Assembly: GCA_040881985.1 (NCBI GenBank)
Contig: JBBECE010000009.1
Location: 78,324 to 142,323 of the forward strand
Direction of reading: 5' to 3'
Source of the DNA: JBBECE01 sp040881985
GTDB taxonomy: Bacteria; Pseudomonadota; Alphaproteobacteria; Rhizobiales; Devosiaceae
DNA: 64,000 bases
Shown: positions 36,769-46,074 of the stretch, in pieces
How positions within the stretch are numbered: position 1 is the first letter of the stretch
Layout of the letters: each line of letters starts with the position of its first letter
Notes under the pieces: generated by a model
What the model was told of the DNA's origin: nothing
The model's input: the letters and a program-made list of their open reading frames with translations, nothing else
Databases searched by the model: none
Made by a program: the position numbers and the translations under genes

Positions 36769-37583
36769 ACGCGGCTACCCAAATCAGCGCGCGAATTCTT
36801 GGCTGCGGCTCCTCGGGCGGAGTGCCGCGCATTGGCAATGAATGGGGCGCTTGTGATCCGGACAATCCCAAGAATCGCCGGCGGCGCTGTTCGCTGTTGA
36901 TTACCGGGCGGACGGCGGGCAAGCGCGGCGAGACGCAGGTGCTGATCGACACCGGCTGCGATATTCGCGAGCAATTGCTCGATGCCGGGGTCGGACGTCT
37001 CGACGCGGTCTTCTATACCCACGAGCATGCCGACCATACGCACGGCATCGACGATTTGCGCGTCCTGGCGCTCAACAGCGGGGCGCGGGTCGACGTTTAC
37101 TATTCGCGGGCCGCCGAAGCTCGCATTCTCGGGGCTTTCGGCTATTGTTTCACCGCACCACCGGGAGCCGAATATCCGCCGATCCTCAACGCGCATTATG
37201 TCGAGGCCGGCGACACGGTGATCGTTAACGGCCCGGGCGGCGCGTTGAGCGTCAGCGCGTTCGGGCAGCGGCACGGCGCGACCGCGTCGCTCGGGTTTCG
37301 GGTCGGCGGGCTGGCCTATAGCTGCGATGTCAACGGACTGCCCACGGAATCGGTTGCGGCGTTGAAGGGGCTCGACACCTGGATCGTCGACGCCTTGAGG
37401 GATCGTCCGCATCCGAGCCATTGGAGCCTCGAGGAGACACTGGACTGGATCGAGCGGCTCGCACCGCGGCGGGCGATCCTGACCAATATGCATATCGATC
37501 TCGATTACGCGGCGGTGATGGCGGCGACGCCGGACAGAGTCGAGCCGGCCTATGACGGGCTAACGGTCGAGGTTTCGGCCTGA
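36765..37583 (+). CDS. MBL-fold metallo-hydrolase (PhnP/YcbX-like phosphodiesterase family)
   Basis: A 272-aa metallo-beta-lactamase fold protein. The N-terminus has the ILGCGSSGGVPRIG motif seen in PhnP-like phosphodiesterases. The metal site is FYTHEHADHTHGIDDL. A further His lies in FGQRHGATASLGFR, an Asp in YSCDVNGLP, and another His in LTNMHIDLDYA. The substrate is likely a cyclic or phosphodiester nucleotide species by family analogy, but this is not shown. It is co-transcribed with tatD and is the last plus-strand gene before the dif candidate. Confidence 0.88.
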   Translation: MNAATQISARILGCGSSGGVPRIGNEWGACDPDNPKNRRRRCSLLITGRTAGKRGETQVLIDTGCDIREQLLDAGVGRLDAVFYTHEHADHTHGIDDLRVLALNSGARVDVYYSRAAEARILGAFGYCFTAPPGAEYPPILNAHYVEAGDTVIVNGPGGALSVSAFGQRHGATASLGFRVGGLAYSCDVNGLPTESVAALKGLDTWIVDALRDRPHPSHWSLEETLDWIERLAPRRAILTNMHIDLDYAAVMAATPDRVEPAYDGLTVEVSA

Positions 37584-38015
37584 GGGCGGACGGATCGCCC
37601 CCGGAGTGCCGCGCGGCGGGGAATTGCCCAGCATTCGATGGGTCGGACGGCCCAGGGCGCGATTTCGCCCCGGCTTTGGCTTGCCTGCAACGGCCTGCCT
37701 GTCCACGAAGAAAAGTTCCATAATATATATTATGCGAATGGCCCTGGTGGGGATGGGGGGTTGGGAATGCCAAATTGGCGCGGCTCCTTCGTCCCCTCTC
37801 AGCCGCATCTCCCGGCTTGACCGGGTGATCCAGTTCGCCGCGTCCGCGGCGCAACAAATTCTGTCGCGCGCCAGACGGCGCGCCGCTGCATGGCCCGATT
37901 AAGTCGGGCCATGAGGAACAGAGAGTTATGCTCGAGGTGGTTGGAGAGGCGGGGGCGGCGCGTTAGGCTCGCGCTACGCTCCGTCCGCCCTCCCTGCCCC
38001 GCGAGACCCCAAACG
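37584..38015. other. 432-nt intergenic region with dif candidate and composite repeat
   Basis: This gap between the MBL gene and mazG has no convincing gene. It holds the 28-bp dif candidate at 37713-37740. From 37806 to 37916 a composite palindromic repeat follows. It consists of CCCGG-CTTGA-CCGGG (37811-37825), a GATCCAG module, GC-rich inner stems, and a terminal hairpin ATGGCCCGA-TTAAG-TCGGGCCAT. The same module order occurs at 18578-18690. Confidence 0.65.
37713..37740. other. dif: Candidate chromosome dimer resolution site dif
   Basis: The minus strand reads CATTCGCATAA, then TATATA, then TTATGGAACTT. This is an 11-6-11 layout like XerC arm, central hexamer and XerD arm. Against the E. 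coli dif sequence I count about 20 of 28 matches, including the core CGCATAA..TATA-TTATG. It is intergenic and single-copy in the window. Genes to the left are mostly plus-strand and to the right mostly minus-strand, as expected when leading-strand genes converge at a terminus. A palindromic operator is the alternative. Confidence 0.5.
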
Positions 38016-38822
38016 ATGGAACCCTCTAGCGACTTCTCCCGTCTTGTCGAGATCATGGCCGCGCTGCGCGATCCAGTGTCCGGGTGTCCGTGGGACCTCG
38101 AGCAGAGCTTCTCGACGATCCGGCATTACACGATCGAGGAAGCCTATGAGGTCGCCGATGCGATCGAGCGCGGCGATTTCGACGATCTCAGGGACGAGCT
38201 GGGGGACCTGCTGCTGCAGCCGGTCTATCACGCGCAGATGGCGGCCGAGGCGGGCCTGTTCACGATCGGGGACGTGATCCAGGCGATCACCGAGAAACTG
38301 GTCCGCCGGCATCCGCATGTGTTCGGCGAGGACAAGGCGGTCCATGCCGACGGCGCGAAGTCGCGCTGGGAGAGCCTGAAAGTGCACGAGCGGGAGGCCA
38401 AGGCGCAGAAGGCGGGGCGGGCGGCTTCGATTCTCGATGAGGTGGCACGAGCCTTGCCCGCGCTGGCCCGCGCCGACAAGTTGGCGAAGCGCGCCGCAAA
38501 AGTCGGGTTCGACTGGCCGGATGCAGCGTCGGTCACTGAGAAGGTGCGCGAGGAATTGTCCGAGGTCGAGGCTGCCGAGGGCAAGGACGCCGTGGCCGAG
38601 GAGGTCGGCGATCTGCTGTTCGCCGCCGCCAATCTGGCGCGCAAGCTCGGGGTCGATCCGGAAGCTGCGCTGAGTGATGCCAATCTCAAATTCGAGCGGC
38701 GATTCCGGCATGTCGAGGCGCGGCTCGCAGCGGAAAATATGACGTTGGCCGAGGCCGGGCTGGAGCGAATGGAGCGGCACTGGAACGAGGTCCGGGCGGC
38801 GGACAAGGCCGGCGGGGCTTAG
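38016..38822 (+). CDS. mazG: Nucleoside triphosphate pyrophosphohydrolase MazG
   Basis: Hydrolyses NTPs and dNTPs to monophosphates, a house-cleaning role. The 268-aa product starts at ATG 38016 (MEPSSDFSRLVEIM). It has two tandem MazG domains. The first has the signature CPWDLEQSFSTIRHYTIEEAYEVADAIE and ELGDLLLQPVYH, here shown in parts: CPWDLEQSFSTI, EEAYEV, DELGDLLLQ. The second is VREELSEVEAAEG and EEVGDLLFAAANLAR. The acidic EExxE/ExxD metal motifs are complete in both. It ends with a 4-bp convergent overlap with hflX. Confidence 0.94.
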   Translation: MEPSSDFSRLVEIMAALRDPVSGCPWDLEQSFSTIRHYTIEEAYEVADAIERGDFDDLRDELGDLLLQPVYHAQMAAEAGLFTIGDVIQAITEKLVRRHPHVFGEDKAVHADGAKSRWESLKVHEREAKAQKAGRAASILDEVARALPALARADKLAKRAAKVGFDWPDAASVTEKVREELSEVEAAEGKDAVAEEVGDLLFAAANLARKLGVDPEAALSDANLKFERRFRHVEARLAAENMTLAEAGLERMERHWNEVRAADKAGGA

Positions 38823-40198
38823 GCCCCTCCGCCCGCGATATTGCCCTCGAAGAGCGACAGAAACTGCTGTTTCCGGGTCGGGCCGATGCGGACTTCGTAA
38901 CGGGTTTCAAAATCGCCAGCCGGGACGGTTTCGAGCACTTCGCCGTTCTCGTAGAGCCAATGGATGCGCTTGCCGTCGCCCGAGGGCAGAACGACCGAAT
39001 AGGTGCGCGAGGAAAGCGCCAGGATATTCTCGACAGCCAGCAGGAGGGCGTCGGCGCCCTCCCCGGTCGCCGCGGAGAGCGGGCAGACGACGATACCGTT
39101 TCGGCCCGTTGCAGCTTCGGCGCGCATCGAGACGCGCTTCGCCTCCGGCAGAAGGTCGATCTTGTTCCAGACCTCGATGAAGGCGGTCGTCGAGGGCTCG
39201 ACGCCGAGGTGCTTGAGAATCGCCTCGACATCGGTCGCCTCGGCGGCGGACTGGACGCTGGCGATGTCGCGCACATGCAGGACGATGCGGGCATCGATCA
39301 CCTCCGCAAGCGTGCCGCGGAAGGCGGCGATGAGGTCGGTCGGCAGGTCGGAGACGAACCCGACGGTGTCGGAGAAGACGACCTCCCTGCCCCGCGGCAG
39401 TTTTGCCCTGCGGACGGTGGTGTCGAGGGTCGCGAACAAAAGGTCCTTGACGACGACGCCGGCGCCGGTCAGCCGGTTAAACAAAGTCGACTTTCCGGAA
39501 TTGGTGTAGCCGACAAGCGCAATCATCGGGAACGGCTCGGCACGGCGGGACTTGCGCTGCTCGTTGCGGGAACGGGTGATTTTTTCGATGCGCTCTTTGA
39601 GGACGAGAATCTTCTCCTCCAGCAGCCGGCGGTCGGATTCCATCTGGGTCTCGCCGGGGCCGCCAATAAACGATGTCGAGCCGCGCTGACGCTCGAGATG
39701 GGTCCACGAGCGGACGAGCCGGCCTTTCTGGTAGGTCAGGTGGGCGAGCTCGACCTGCAGGACGCCTTCGCGGGTGGCGGCGCGCTCGCCGAAGATTTCG
39801 AGGATCAGCGCGGTGCGGTCGAGCACTTTGGCGCCGGTGGCGCGTTCGAGATTGCGCTGCTGGGACGGCGAGAGCTGGGTATCGAGGAGGACAAGCTCGA
39901 GCTTTTCGGCCTCGACGCGCGCCTTGATGCGCTCGACCGTGCCGCCGCCGATGAAGGTCGCGGGGCGGATTTCCCTGAGATTAACGATCTCGGAGAAGAC
40001 GATTTCCAGCCGGATCGCCCGGGCGAGGCCCTCGAACTCGGCGAGGCGCGCCTCGGGGCTGCGCGAGGTCTTGACCCCCGAGACCGCCGGGCAAACGAGC
40101 CCGACCCGCGTCGGGGCAACCCGGCGGTCGATCGTGGCCTTGCGGCCCCTGGCGAGGCTTACTCCCTCGGCGTCGGGGCGGACGGTATGCTTACTCAA
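38819..40198 (-). CDS. hflX: Ribosome-associated GTPase HflX
   Basis: A GTPase that splits stalled or stress-damaged 70S ribosomes. The 459-aa product has an N-terminal HflX domain ([26 protein letters not shown]) and a coiled linker ([20 protein letters not shown]). The G domain has P-loop [16 protein letters not shown] near residue 225, switch region [12 protein letters not shown]3 [12 protein letters not shown] and G4 VWNKIDLL. A short C-terminal domain ends [14 protein letters not shown]. Its start overlaps the hfq 3' end by 8 bp, the classical hfq-hflX operon. Confidence 0.95.
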   Translation of the reverse strand: MSKHTVRPDAEGVSLARGRKATIDRRVAPTRVGLVCPAVSGVKTSRSPEARLAEFEGLARAIRLEIVFSEIVNLREIRPATFIGGGTVERIKARVEAEKLELVLLDTQLSPSQQRNLERATGAKVLDRTALILEIFGERAATREGVLQVELAHLTYQKGRLVRSWTHLERQRGSTSFIGGPGETQMESDRRLLEEKILVLKERIEKITRSRNEQRKSRRAEPFPMIALVGYTNSGKSTLFNRLTGAGVVVKDLLFATLDTTVRRAKLPRGREVVFSDTVGFVSDLPTDLIAAFRGTLAEVIDARIVLHVRDIASVQSAAEATDVEAILKHLGVEPSTTAFIEVWNKIDLLPEAKRVSMRAEAATGRNGIVVCPLSAATGEGADALLLAVENILALSSRTYSVVLPSGDGKRIHWLYENGEVLETVPAGDFETRYEVRIGPTRKQQFLSLFEGNIAGGGA

Positions 40199-40457
40199 CG
40201 CGGTCGGCGGCGCCTTTTTCGGCGGCGTCGGGATCGAACAACTGGATCGGCGCGCCGGGCATTATCGTTGAAATCGCATGCTTGTAGACGAGCTGCGACT
40301 GCGCATCGCGCCGCAGCAGCAGGCAGAAATTGTCAAACCAGGTAATGACGCCCTGCAGCTTGACCCCGTTGACCAGGAAGACGGTGACCGGGACCTTGTT
40401 TTTCCGGACGTGATTCAGAAAAGCGTCCTGAAGGTTTTGGGTTTTTTCACTGGGCAT
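40191..40457 (-). CDS. hfq: RNA chaperone Hfq
   Basis: An Sm-like hexameric RNA chaperone that pairs small RNAs with mRNAs. The 88-aa product has Sm1 [20 protein letters not shown] and Sm2 [12 protein letters not shown] (conserved YKHAIST). The proximal U-binding Gln appears in [10 protein letters not shown]. The C-terminal tail is short and acidic ([14 protein letters not shown]), as in alphaproteobacteria. It is first of the hfq-hflX pair, about 200 nt downstream of trkA. Confidence 0.97.
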   Translation of the reverse strand: MPSEKTQNLQDAFLNHVRKNKVPVTVFLVNGVKLQGVITWFDNFCLLLRRDAQSQLVYKHAISTIMPGAPIQLFDPDAAEKGAADRVE

Positions 40458-40661
40458 TTGACGGCCTCTTTTTGGCGCGGGCCCATTTCGGTCCGGGTCG
40501 CCTCGTTCGGCACCCCTGCCTCGACGCCGCGCCGGTGGGCTTCACCGGAGATTATGCTCCGGCCAGGTGATGTATCGCACAAATAGGTCCCGCTTTGAAG
40601 CGTTTCGGCCGGTTTGCCGATCACCAATCCGCGCGGGGGAGTCGGGCGCCGGCGGGCGCCC

Positions 40662-42038
40662 CTAGAAGAAGTCGATCGACACCCGGAACATCTGCTCGAC
40701 CTGGCGGACGGCGTTGGCGAGCGCGAAGACGATAACGAAATCGCCGGATTCGATGCGCACGTCGCCCGACGGCATCAGCACCTTGTCGCCGCGGATGACG
40801 GCGCCGACGCGCACCCCGGTGCCGAATTCGAAGTCGCGCAACGGCTGGCCGACGAGCGGGGACGTCTCCAGCGCCTCGGCTTCGAGCAGCTCGGCCTCGC
40901 CATTGTTGAGGGTGAAGACGCCGCGGATGCGGCCGCGCCGGACGTGCCGAAGAATGCGCGAGACGGTGACCGCGCGCGGGTTGATGAAGGCGTCGACGCC
41001 GAGCCGCTTGGCGAAGCGCGGGTATTGCGGCTGGTTGACGAGCGCGATCGTCGACGGACAGCCGAGCTCGGAGGCCATCACCGCCGACAGGATGTTGGTC
41101 TCGTCGTCATTGGTGAGCCCGAGGAACATGTGGGCGTCGCGAATATCGACCTCGCGCATGACCTCCTCGGCGAGGGCGTTGCCGTGGACGACGATCGTCG
41201 AGGCCATCTCCTCGGCGGCGGTGGTGGCGCGGGCGCGGTCGAATTCGATCAGCCGGACGGAGACGCCGCGGCCGGACGATTCGAGCTGGCGGGCGACGTA
41301 GCGGCCGATATTGCCCGCCCCCGCAATGACGATCCGGGAGGGGGATTCCTTGTCCTGGCCGAACAGCGACAGGGTGCGTTTGACCTGCTCGCGGGCGACG
41401 GCGACATAGGCGAGGTCACCCGCCATCAGCTGGTCGTGCGAATGCAGCGCCATGAGTTTGGCGTCGCGCCTGACCCCCATGACGGTCGCGTAGAGGTTGG
41501 GGAAAAGGTCGGTCAGCTGGGCGAGCGGGGTATCGATGACGGCGCAATCCTCGGCGACGTCGATCGCCAGCACGACGACGCGCTGGTCCTCGAAGGTGAC
41601 GATCTCGGAGGCGCCGGGATGCTCGATGCGCTGCAGGATGAGGTTGCCGACCTCGACTTCGGGCGAGATGATGACGTCGATCGGCAAATGGTCGCGGGCG
41701 AAGAGGTCGGAGAATTCGCTTTTCAGATAGGCCTGGGCGCGAATACGGGCAATGCGGGTCGGGACGTCGAAAATGGCGTGGGCCACCTGACAGGCGGTCA
41801 TGTTGACTTCGTCGACCTGGGTCACCGCAATCAGCATGTCGGCCTCCCGGGCGCCGGCCTGGGCGAGTACGTCGGGATGCGAGCCGTGGCCGAGTACGCC
41901 GCGGGCGTCGAGGGTGTCGCGGATGCGCTGGACGAGTTCGGGATTGCTGTCGATGACGGTGACTTCGTTGCCCTCGAGCGACAGCCGTTCGGCAATGCCG
42001 TAGCCGACCTGCCCTGCCCCGCAAATGATGACGCGCAT
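40662..42038 (-). CDS. trkA: Trk potassium uptake regulator TrkA
   Basis: Peripheral NAD-binding subunit that gates the TrkH/TrkG potassium channel. The 458-aa product starts at 42038 (MRVIICGAGQVGYGIA). It has two tandem RCK units, each with a Rossmann TrkA-N and a TrkA-C domain. The first glycine motif is CGAGQVGYGIAERL and the second is AGAGNIGRYVARQLE near residue 235. It follows ntrX by 37 nt, the usual ntrYX-trkA order, suggesting co-transcription with the two-component genes. Confidence 0.95.
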   Translation of the reverse strand: MRVIICGAGQVGYGIAERLSLEGNEVTVIDSNPELVQRIRDTLDARGVLGHGSHPDVLAQAGAREADMLIAVTQVDEVNMTACQVAHAIFDVPTRIARIRAQAYLKSEFSDLFARDHLPIDVIISPEVEVGNLILQRIEHPGASEIVTFEDQRVVVLAIDVAEDCAVIDTPLAQLTDLFPNLYATVMGVRRDAKLMALHSHDQLMAGDLAYVAVAREQVKRTLSLFGQDKESPSRIVIAGAGNIGRYVARQLESSGRGVSVRLIEFDRARATTAAEEMASTIVVHGNALAEEVMREVDIRDAHMFLGLTNDDETNILSAVMASELGCPSTIALVNQPQYPRFAKRLGVDAFINPRAVTVSRILRHVRRGRIRGVFTLNNGEAELLEAEALETSPLVGQPLRDFEFGTGVRVGAVIRGDKVLMPSGDVRIESGDFVIVFALANAVRQVEQMFRVSIDFF

Positions 42039-42075
42039 CAAGACGCCTTTTCGATTCGGCCGGGACTTGCGGGCG

Positions 42076-43455
42076 TTATAGGCCCAAAGACCGCAATTTG
42101 CGATGCAGGGCGCTGCGCTCCATGCCGACGAATTCGGCGGTTTTGGAGATGTTGCCGCCGAACCGCTCGATCTGGGCGACGAGGTATTGCCGCTCGAAGA
42201 CCTCGCGGGCATCGCGCAGCGGCAGGCTCATCAAATGCGTCGCCGCTTCGGAGCCGTTCATGGTCGGCAGGACTTCCCCGATGTCGGGGGGCAGCATGGC
42301 GGCGGTGATCATCGCATCCTCTGGCGGCCGGTCGCGGACGAGGATCAGGAGACGCTCGATGGAATTGCGCAACTGACGGGCGTTGCCGGGCCAGTCCTGG
42401 GCCTGCAGGACCGCCAGCGCGTCGGGGGCAACCGTGAGCCCGGGCAAATTGTTGGCGCGGCTGAGCCGGGCGACGAACCATTCGACGAGCGGGGGGATGT
42501 CCTCGCGGCGGTCGCGAAGCGGGGGCAGATGCAGGGGGACGACCGCCAGGCGATGGAAGAGGTCGGCGCGAAACTGGCCGTCCTCGATCATCCGGCCGAG
42601 GTTGGCGGCGGTCGAGGAGACGACCCGCACGTCGACCTCTACGCTCGCGTGGCCGCTGACCCGCCTGAACCGGTTCTCGACAAGGGTGCGGACGAGCACG
42701 GCCTGCATGTCGTCGGAAAGCGCCGCGATTTCCCCGAGATAGAGGGTGCCGCCATGGGCCCGCTCGAGGGCGCCGGCCTCGACCCTGATGCCGTCGTGGG
42801 TCTCGATCTCCTCGCCGAACAGCATGGCGGGGACTTCGACGGGGGGATAGGTGGTGAGATTGACTTCGACGAAGGGACCGGCGGCGCGCGGCGATTGCTC
42901 GTGCAGAACCCGGGCGCACAGCGACTTGCCGGTGCCCAGGCCACCGGAGATGAAAACTCGCGAATTGGTGCCGGCGACCTTCTCGATGGCGGCGCGTACC
43001 TGCGCCATGGCGTGCGAGTCCCCGACCAGCTCGGAGGGGCCGACGCCGGAACGCTCGCGAAGGTCGGCGACCTCGTGGCGCAATCGGGAAGCTTCGATGG
43101 CGCGCTGGGCGACGAGCAGCAGCCGGTCGATCTTGAACGGCTTTTCGATATAATCGTAAGCGCCGCGCTTGATCGCCGACACCGCGGTCTCGACGTTGCC
43201 GTGGCCGGAAATCATAACCACCGGAATGTCGGGATAGCTCAGCTTCAGGGCGTCGAGGAGCTGCAGTCCGTCGAGGGCGGAATTCTGCATCCAGATGTCG
43301 AGAAAAACGAGATTTGGACGGCGAGCCGAGATCGCCTGAAGCGCCGTACCGGAGTCCTGGGCGATGCGCGTGGCGTAGCCCTCATCCTCGAGGATGCCGG
43401 CGATCAGGTCGCGGATATCCGCCTCGTCGTCGACGATCAAAACATCCAGCGCCAT
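42076..43455 (-). CDS. ntrX: Nitrogen response regulator NtrX (degenerate AAA+ site)
   Basis: The partner of NtrY. The 459-aa product has a receiver domain (VLIVDDEADIRDL; phospho-acceptor Asp in VFLDIWM), a central sigma-54 interaction AAA+ domain, and a Fis-type DNA-binding end (NISKTAEFVGMERSALHRKL). The P-loop is intact (SGGLGTGKSLC). The GAFTGA sigma-54 loop is missing (the segment reads EEIETHDGIRVEAGAL). The Walker B Asp is Gly: GGTLYLGEIAAL instead of the LFLDEIGDM seen in ntrC here. Loss of the loop is common in NtrX, which often acts with sigma-70. The Walker B change also suggests weak or no ATPase. Starts one base after the ntrY stop. Confidence 0.93.
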   Translation of the reverse strand: MALDVLIVDDEADIRDLIAGILEDEGYATRIAQDSGTALQAISARRPNLVFLDIWMQNSALDGLQLLDALKLSYPDIPVVMISGHGNVETAVSAIKRGAYDYIEKPFKIDRLLLVAQRAIEASRLRHEVADLRERSGVGPSELVGDSHAMAQVRAAIEKVAGTNSRVFISGGLGTGKSLCARVLHEQSPRAAGPFVEVNLTTYPPVEVPAMLFGEEIETHDGIRVEAGALERAHGGTLYLGEIAALSDDMQAVLVRTLVENRFRRVSGHASVEVDVRVVSSTAANLGRMIEDGQFRADLFHRLAVVPLHLPPLRDRREDIPPLVEWFVARLSRANNLPGLTVAPDALAVLQAQDWPGNARQLRNSIERLLILVRDRPPEDAMITAAMLPPDIGEVLPTMNGSEAATHLMSLPLRDAREVFERQYLVAQIERFGGNISKTAEFVGMERSALHRKLRSLGL

Positions 43456-45753
43456 CTACTTCCCCGCAACCAACAACGCCGCCGGCCGCTCGACGGGCGC
43501 GGCGTGCCCCTCCTCGGCCGGCAACTCGGTCTCGCCGGCCCCCTTCGGCAGGGTGAACGCGAAGCAGGCCCCCACCCTGCCCTCGACGTCGGGCCCGGCG
43601 TCGAGCAATTCGACCGTGCCGCCGTGCTGCTCGACGATTTTTGAGACGATGGCGAGGCCTAGCCCGGTGCCCTTCTCGCGCGTCGTCATGTAGGGCTCAA
43701 GCAGCCGCTGCCGGTTGTCCTTCGGCCAGCCGACGCCATTGTCGGAGACGGTCACCAGCACGTTGTCGCCGCGATCCTCGATGCTGACCCGGATCGATGG
43801 CTGCTTGATCTCGCCGCCGGCAACCTCAAGGGATTCGGCGGCGTTCTTTATGAGATTGGTCAGCGCCTGGGAGATCAGACGGTCGTCGAAAGCAAAGAGG
43901 AAGGACTTTTCCGCCTCGATTTCGGTCTTGATGGCGATGTCGGGGTGCCGCACGCCTTCGAGGAAGACCGCCTGGCGCACGGTTTCGGCGAGGTCGGCCG
44001 ACTCGATGGCGGCGCTCGGCATCCGCGCGAAGGCGGAGAATTCGTCGACCATCCGGCCGATGTCGCCGACCTGGCGGATGATCGTGGTGGTGCACTTGTC
44101 GAAAACCTCGAAGTCGTCGGCGAGTTTCTTCGAATAGCGGCGGCGCAGACGCTCGGCGGAGAGCTGGATCGGGGTCAGCGGGTTCTTGATCTCGTGGGCG
44201 ATGCGGCGGGCGACGTCGGCCCAGGCGCTGGAGCGCTGGGCAACGATGAGATCGGTGATGTCGTCGAGGGTGATCACATAGCCTTTGGAATCGGTGACGG
44301 TGCCCTCGCGAGTGATCCGGACCTGATAGGTGCGCTCCTCGCCGCCGCGGGCGATCGCGACCTGGCCCTGCAACTGGCCGCGGCGGGCCTTGCCGGCCTT
44401 GTCGAGGAGCAGGGCGAGCTCGGGGGCGGCCTGGCGCAGCGGCGTGCCGGCGAGATCGGGCTCGGAAGAGGCGAAAATGGCCGCGGCCTGACCGTTCAAG
44501 AGGGTAATCCCGCCAAATTGGTCGAGTCCGACGACGCCCGCCGAGACGCCTTCCAGCACCGCCTCGGTGAACTGGCGGCGCTGGTCCATCATCTGGTTCG
44601 CCTGCAGCAGGAGTTCGCGCTGCGACTTGATCTCGTGGGTCATCAGGTTGAAGCGCGCCGAGAGGTCGCGCATGTCGCCGGACTTGTCGAGGATCGGCAC
44701 CCGCACGTCGAGGTCGCCCTGGCTGACCCGGCCGGAGGCGATCATCAAATTGCGGATCGGGGCGACGAGACGATTGGCGAGCGCGATGCCGACCCAGACG
44801 GCGGCGAGCAGCAGGACCAGCGCCAGGCCCACATACATGAGGGCGAAGGTAACCTGGAAAACGAGGCGCGAGGATTCGTATTCGCGGTATTCGGTGACGT
44901 TCTGGTCGGTCAGGCGCATATATTCGAGCACCTGCGGGTCGACCGGACGGGCGACGAAGAGGTAGATGCCCTCGTAACCCCTGAGTCCGACGACGCCGCC
45001 GACGAGATTGGTGCGGCCCGGCGCGATCAGCGTCGGGGTGCCCACCTGCACGTCCTCCAGACCGCTCTCATTGAGCTGGGGATCGGGGCCCTGGGTTGCG
45101 ATCTGGGCCCGCACGACGATGTTGCGGTCCTTGTCGAGGAGGTAGGCATAGGGCAGCGCGCGCTCCTGGGCGATCGAGGTGAAGGCGCTCTGGAAGGTCT
45201 CGGGGTCGTTGGCGTAGGTGTTGCGGGCCTGCGCCAGTTCGTTGGCGACCCCGATAATGTCGTCCCGCAGCACTTGAGCATGTTCGAGCAGATACGAGCG
45301 GGCGATGAGCCGCGAGCTCTCGACCATCGTGCGGGTGCGCTCGGAGAACCACTGGTCGAGGCCCTGATTGAGGGCGATGACGGCGACCACGGCGACGATC
45401 AGGGCCGGGACCAGGGCGGCGACCGCGAACATGCCGACAAGCCGGGCATGCAGGCCCGAGCCCGCCTGCTTTTGCATGCGGGAGCGGATCAAGAGGATCG
45501 CCTCGGTAAGGACGAGGGCAACGACCAGCAAGACCAGGACGGCGTTGACGAACCAGATAATCGCCCAGATTTCAGGGGTCGGCTCGATGGTGGTGACGCC
45601 GGTGAGAATCAGGAAAGAGCCGGCGGCCGAGGCGACTGCGGCGAGCACGACGACCAAGCCAAGGAGCCTGAGAGCCCGGTTGGAGCCGAAAAAGGCCTGC
45701 CGGGCACGAGGGTTGGGCGCGGGAGGCGCCGTTTCGGCGGTGGCGTCACTCAT
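43456..45753 (-). CDS. ntrY: Nitrogen regulation sensor kinase NtrY
   Basis: A 765-aa membrane histidine kinase. Three N-terminal helices (residues 28-50, 62-85 and 108-130) and a fourth near 300-325 frame a periplasmic sensor region of about 160 residues. A HAMP domain (LANRLVAPIRNLMIASGRV) follows, then PAS (GVSAGVVGLDQFGGITLLNG), the HisKA H-box ([15 protein letters not shown]) and a HATPase domain (LTNLIKNAAESLE, VSDNGVGWP, GTGLGLAIVSKIVEQHGG). It probably phosphorylates NtrX, which starts immediately downstream. NtrYX systems respond to nitrogen, redox or oxygen in related bacteria, so control of nirK in this organism is possible. Confidence 0.95.
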   Translation of the reverse strand: MSDATAETAPPAPNPRARQAFFGSNRALRLLGLVVVLAAVASAAGSFLILTGVTTIEPTPEIWAIIWFVNAVLVLLVVALVLTEAILLIRSRMQKQAGSGLHARLVGMFAVAALVPALIVAVVAVIALNQGLDQWFSERTRTMVESSRLIARSYLLEHAQVLRDDIIGVANELAQARNTYANDPETFQSAFTSIAQERALPYAYLLDKDRNIVVRAQIATQGPDPQLNESGLEDVQVGTPTLIAPGRTNLVGGVVGLRGYEGIYLFVARPVDPQVLEYMRLTDQNVTEYREYESSRLVFQVTFALMYVGLALVLLLAAVWVGIALANRLVAPIRNLMIASGRVSQGDLDVRVPILDKSGDMRDLSARFNLMTHEIKSQRELLLQANQMMDQRRQFTEAVLEGVSAGVVGLDQFGGITLLNGQAAAIFASSEPDLAGTPLRQAAPELALLLDKAGKARRGQLQGQVAIARGGEERTYQVRITREGTVTDSKGYVITLDDITDLIVAQRSSAWADVARRIAHEIKNPLTPIQLSAERLRRRYSKKLADDFEVFDKCTTTIIRQVGDIGRMVDEFSAFARMPSAAIESADLAETVRQAVFLEGVRHPDIAIKTEIEAEKSFLFAFDDRLISQALTNLIKNAAESLEVAGGEIKQPSIRVSIEDRGDNVLVTVSDNGVGWPKDNRQRLLEPYMTTREKGTGLGLAIVSKIVEQHGGTVELLDAGPDVEGRVGACFAFTLPKGAGETELPAEEGHAAPVERPAALLVAGK

Positions 45754-46074
45754 CGGCGGGGCGCGCGTCTGTTGTCAAAAAACCACGGTCTGGGCTCCAA
45801 ACTCGCCCATTTGGGAGCGGTGTTCAACAAGTTTGTTGCTCAAATGTGACTCCCGGTTCGATTGCGCGAGCGATCTTTGGGCGCTGCTGGAGGCAACGTT
45901 GCACGGAAGCCACAGGTCGCGGCGACAGCGGATGCCACTCCGGCCCCGAAGGCCGGAACCGAACCGAGGGGATTCGAGTTCCCGATTCGAACGTCGACGC
46001 GCTCCACGGATGCCGGATTTGCGCCGGTCGACTCCGGGGCGGGAATTGAATTGTGCGGGCGTGTCCGGTGTGGA
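45754..46074. other. Divergent intergenic region between ntrY and the barrel protein
   Basis: This 321-nt gap should hold both promoters. I see no clear -35/-10 pair. A short inverted repeat TTCAACAA-GT-TTGTTGCTC lies near 45822-45841 on the ntrY side. An open frame from 45862 continues into the barrel gene, but it shows no protein-like features before the signal peptide and is likely not translated. Confidence 0.5.

Noticed and set aside
45862..46074. Longer start for the barrel protein at 45862
   Set aside because: The extra 71 residues are Arg/Pro/Thr-rich with no homology-like features and would place the signal peptide in the middle of the chain.
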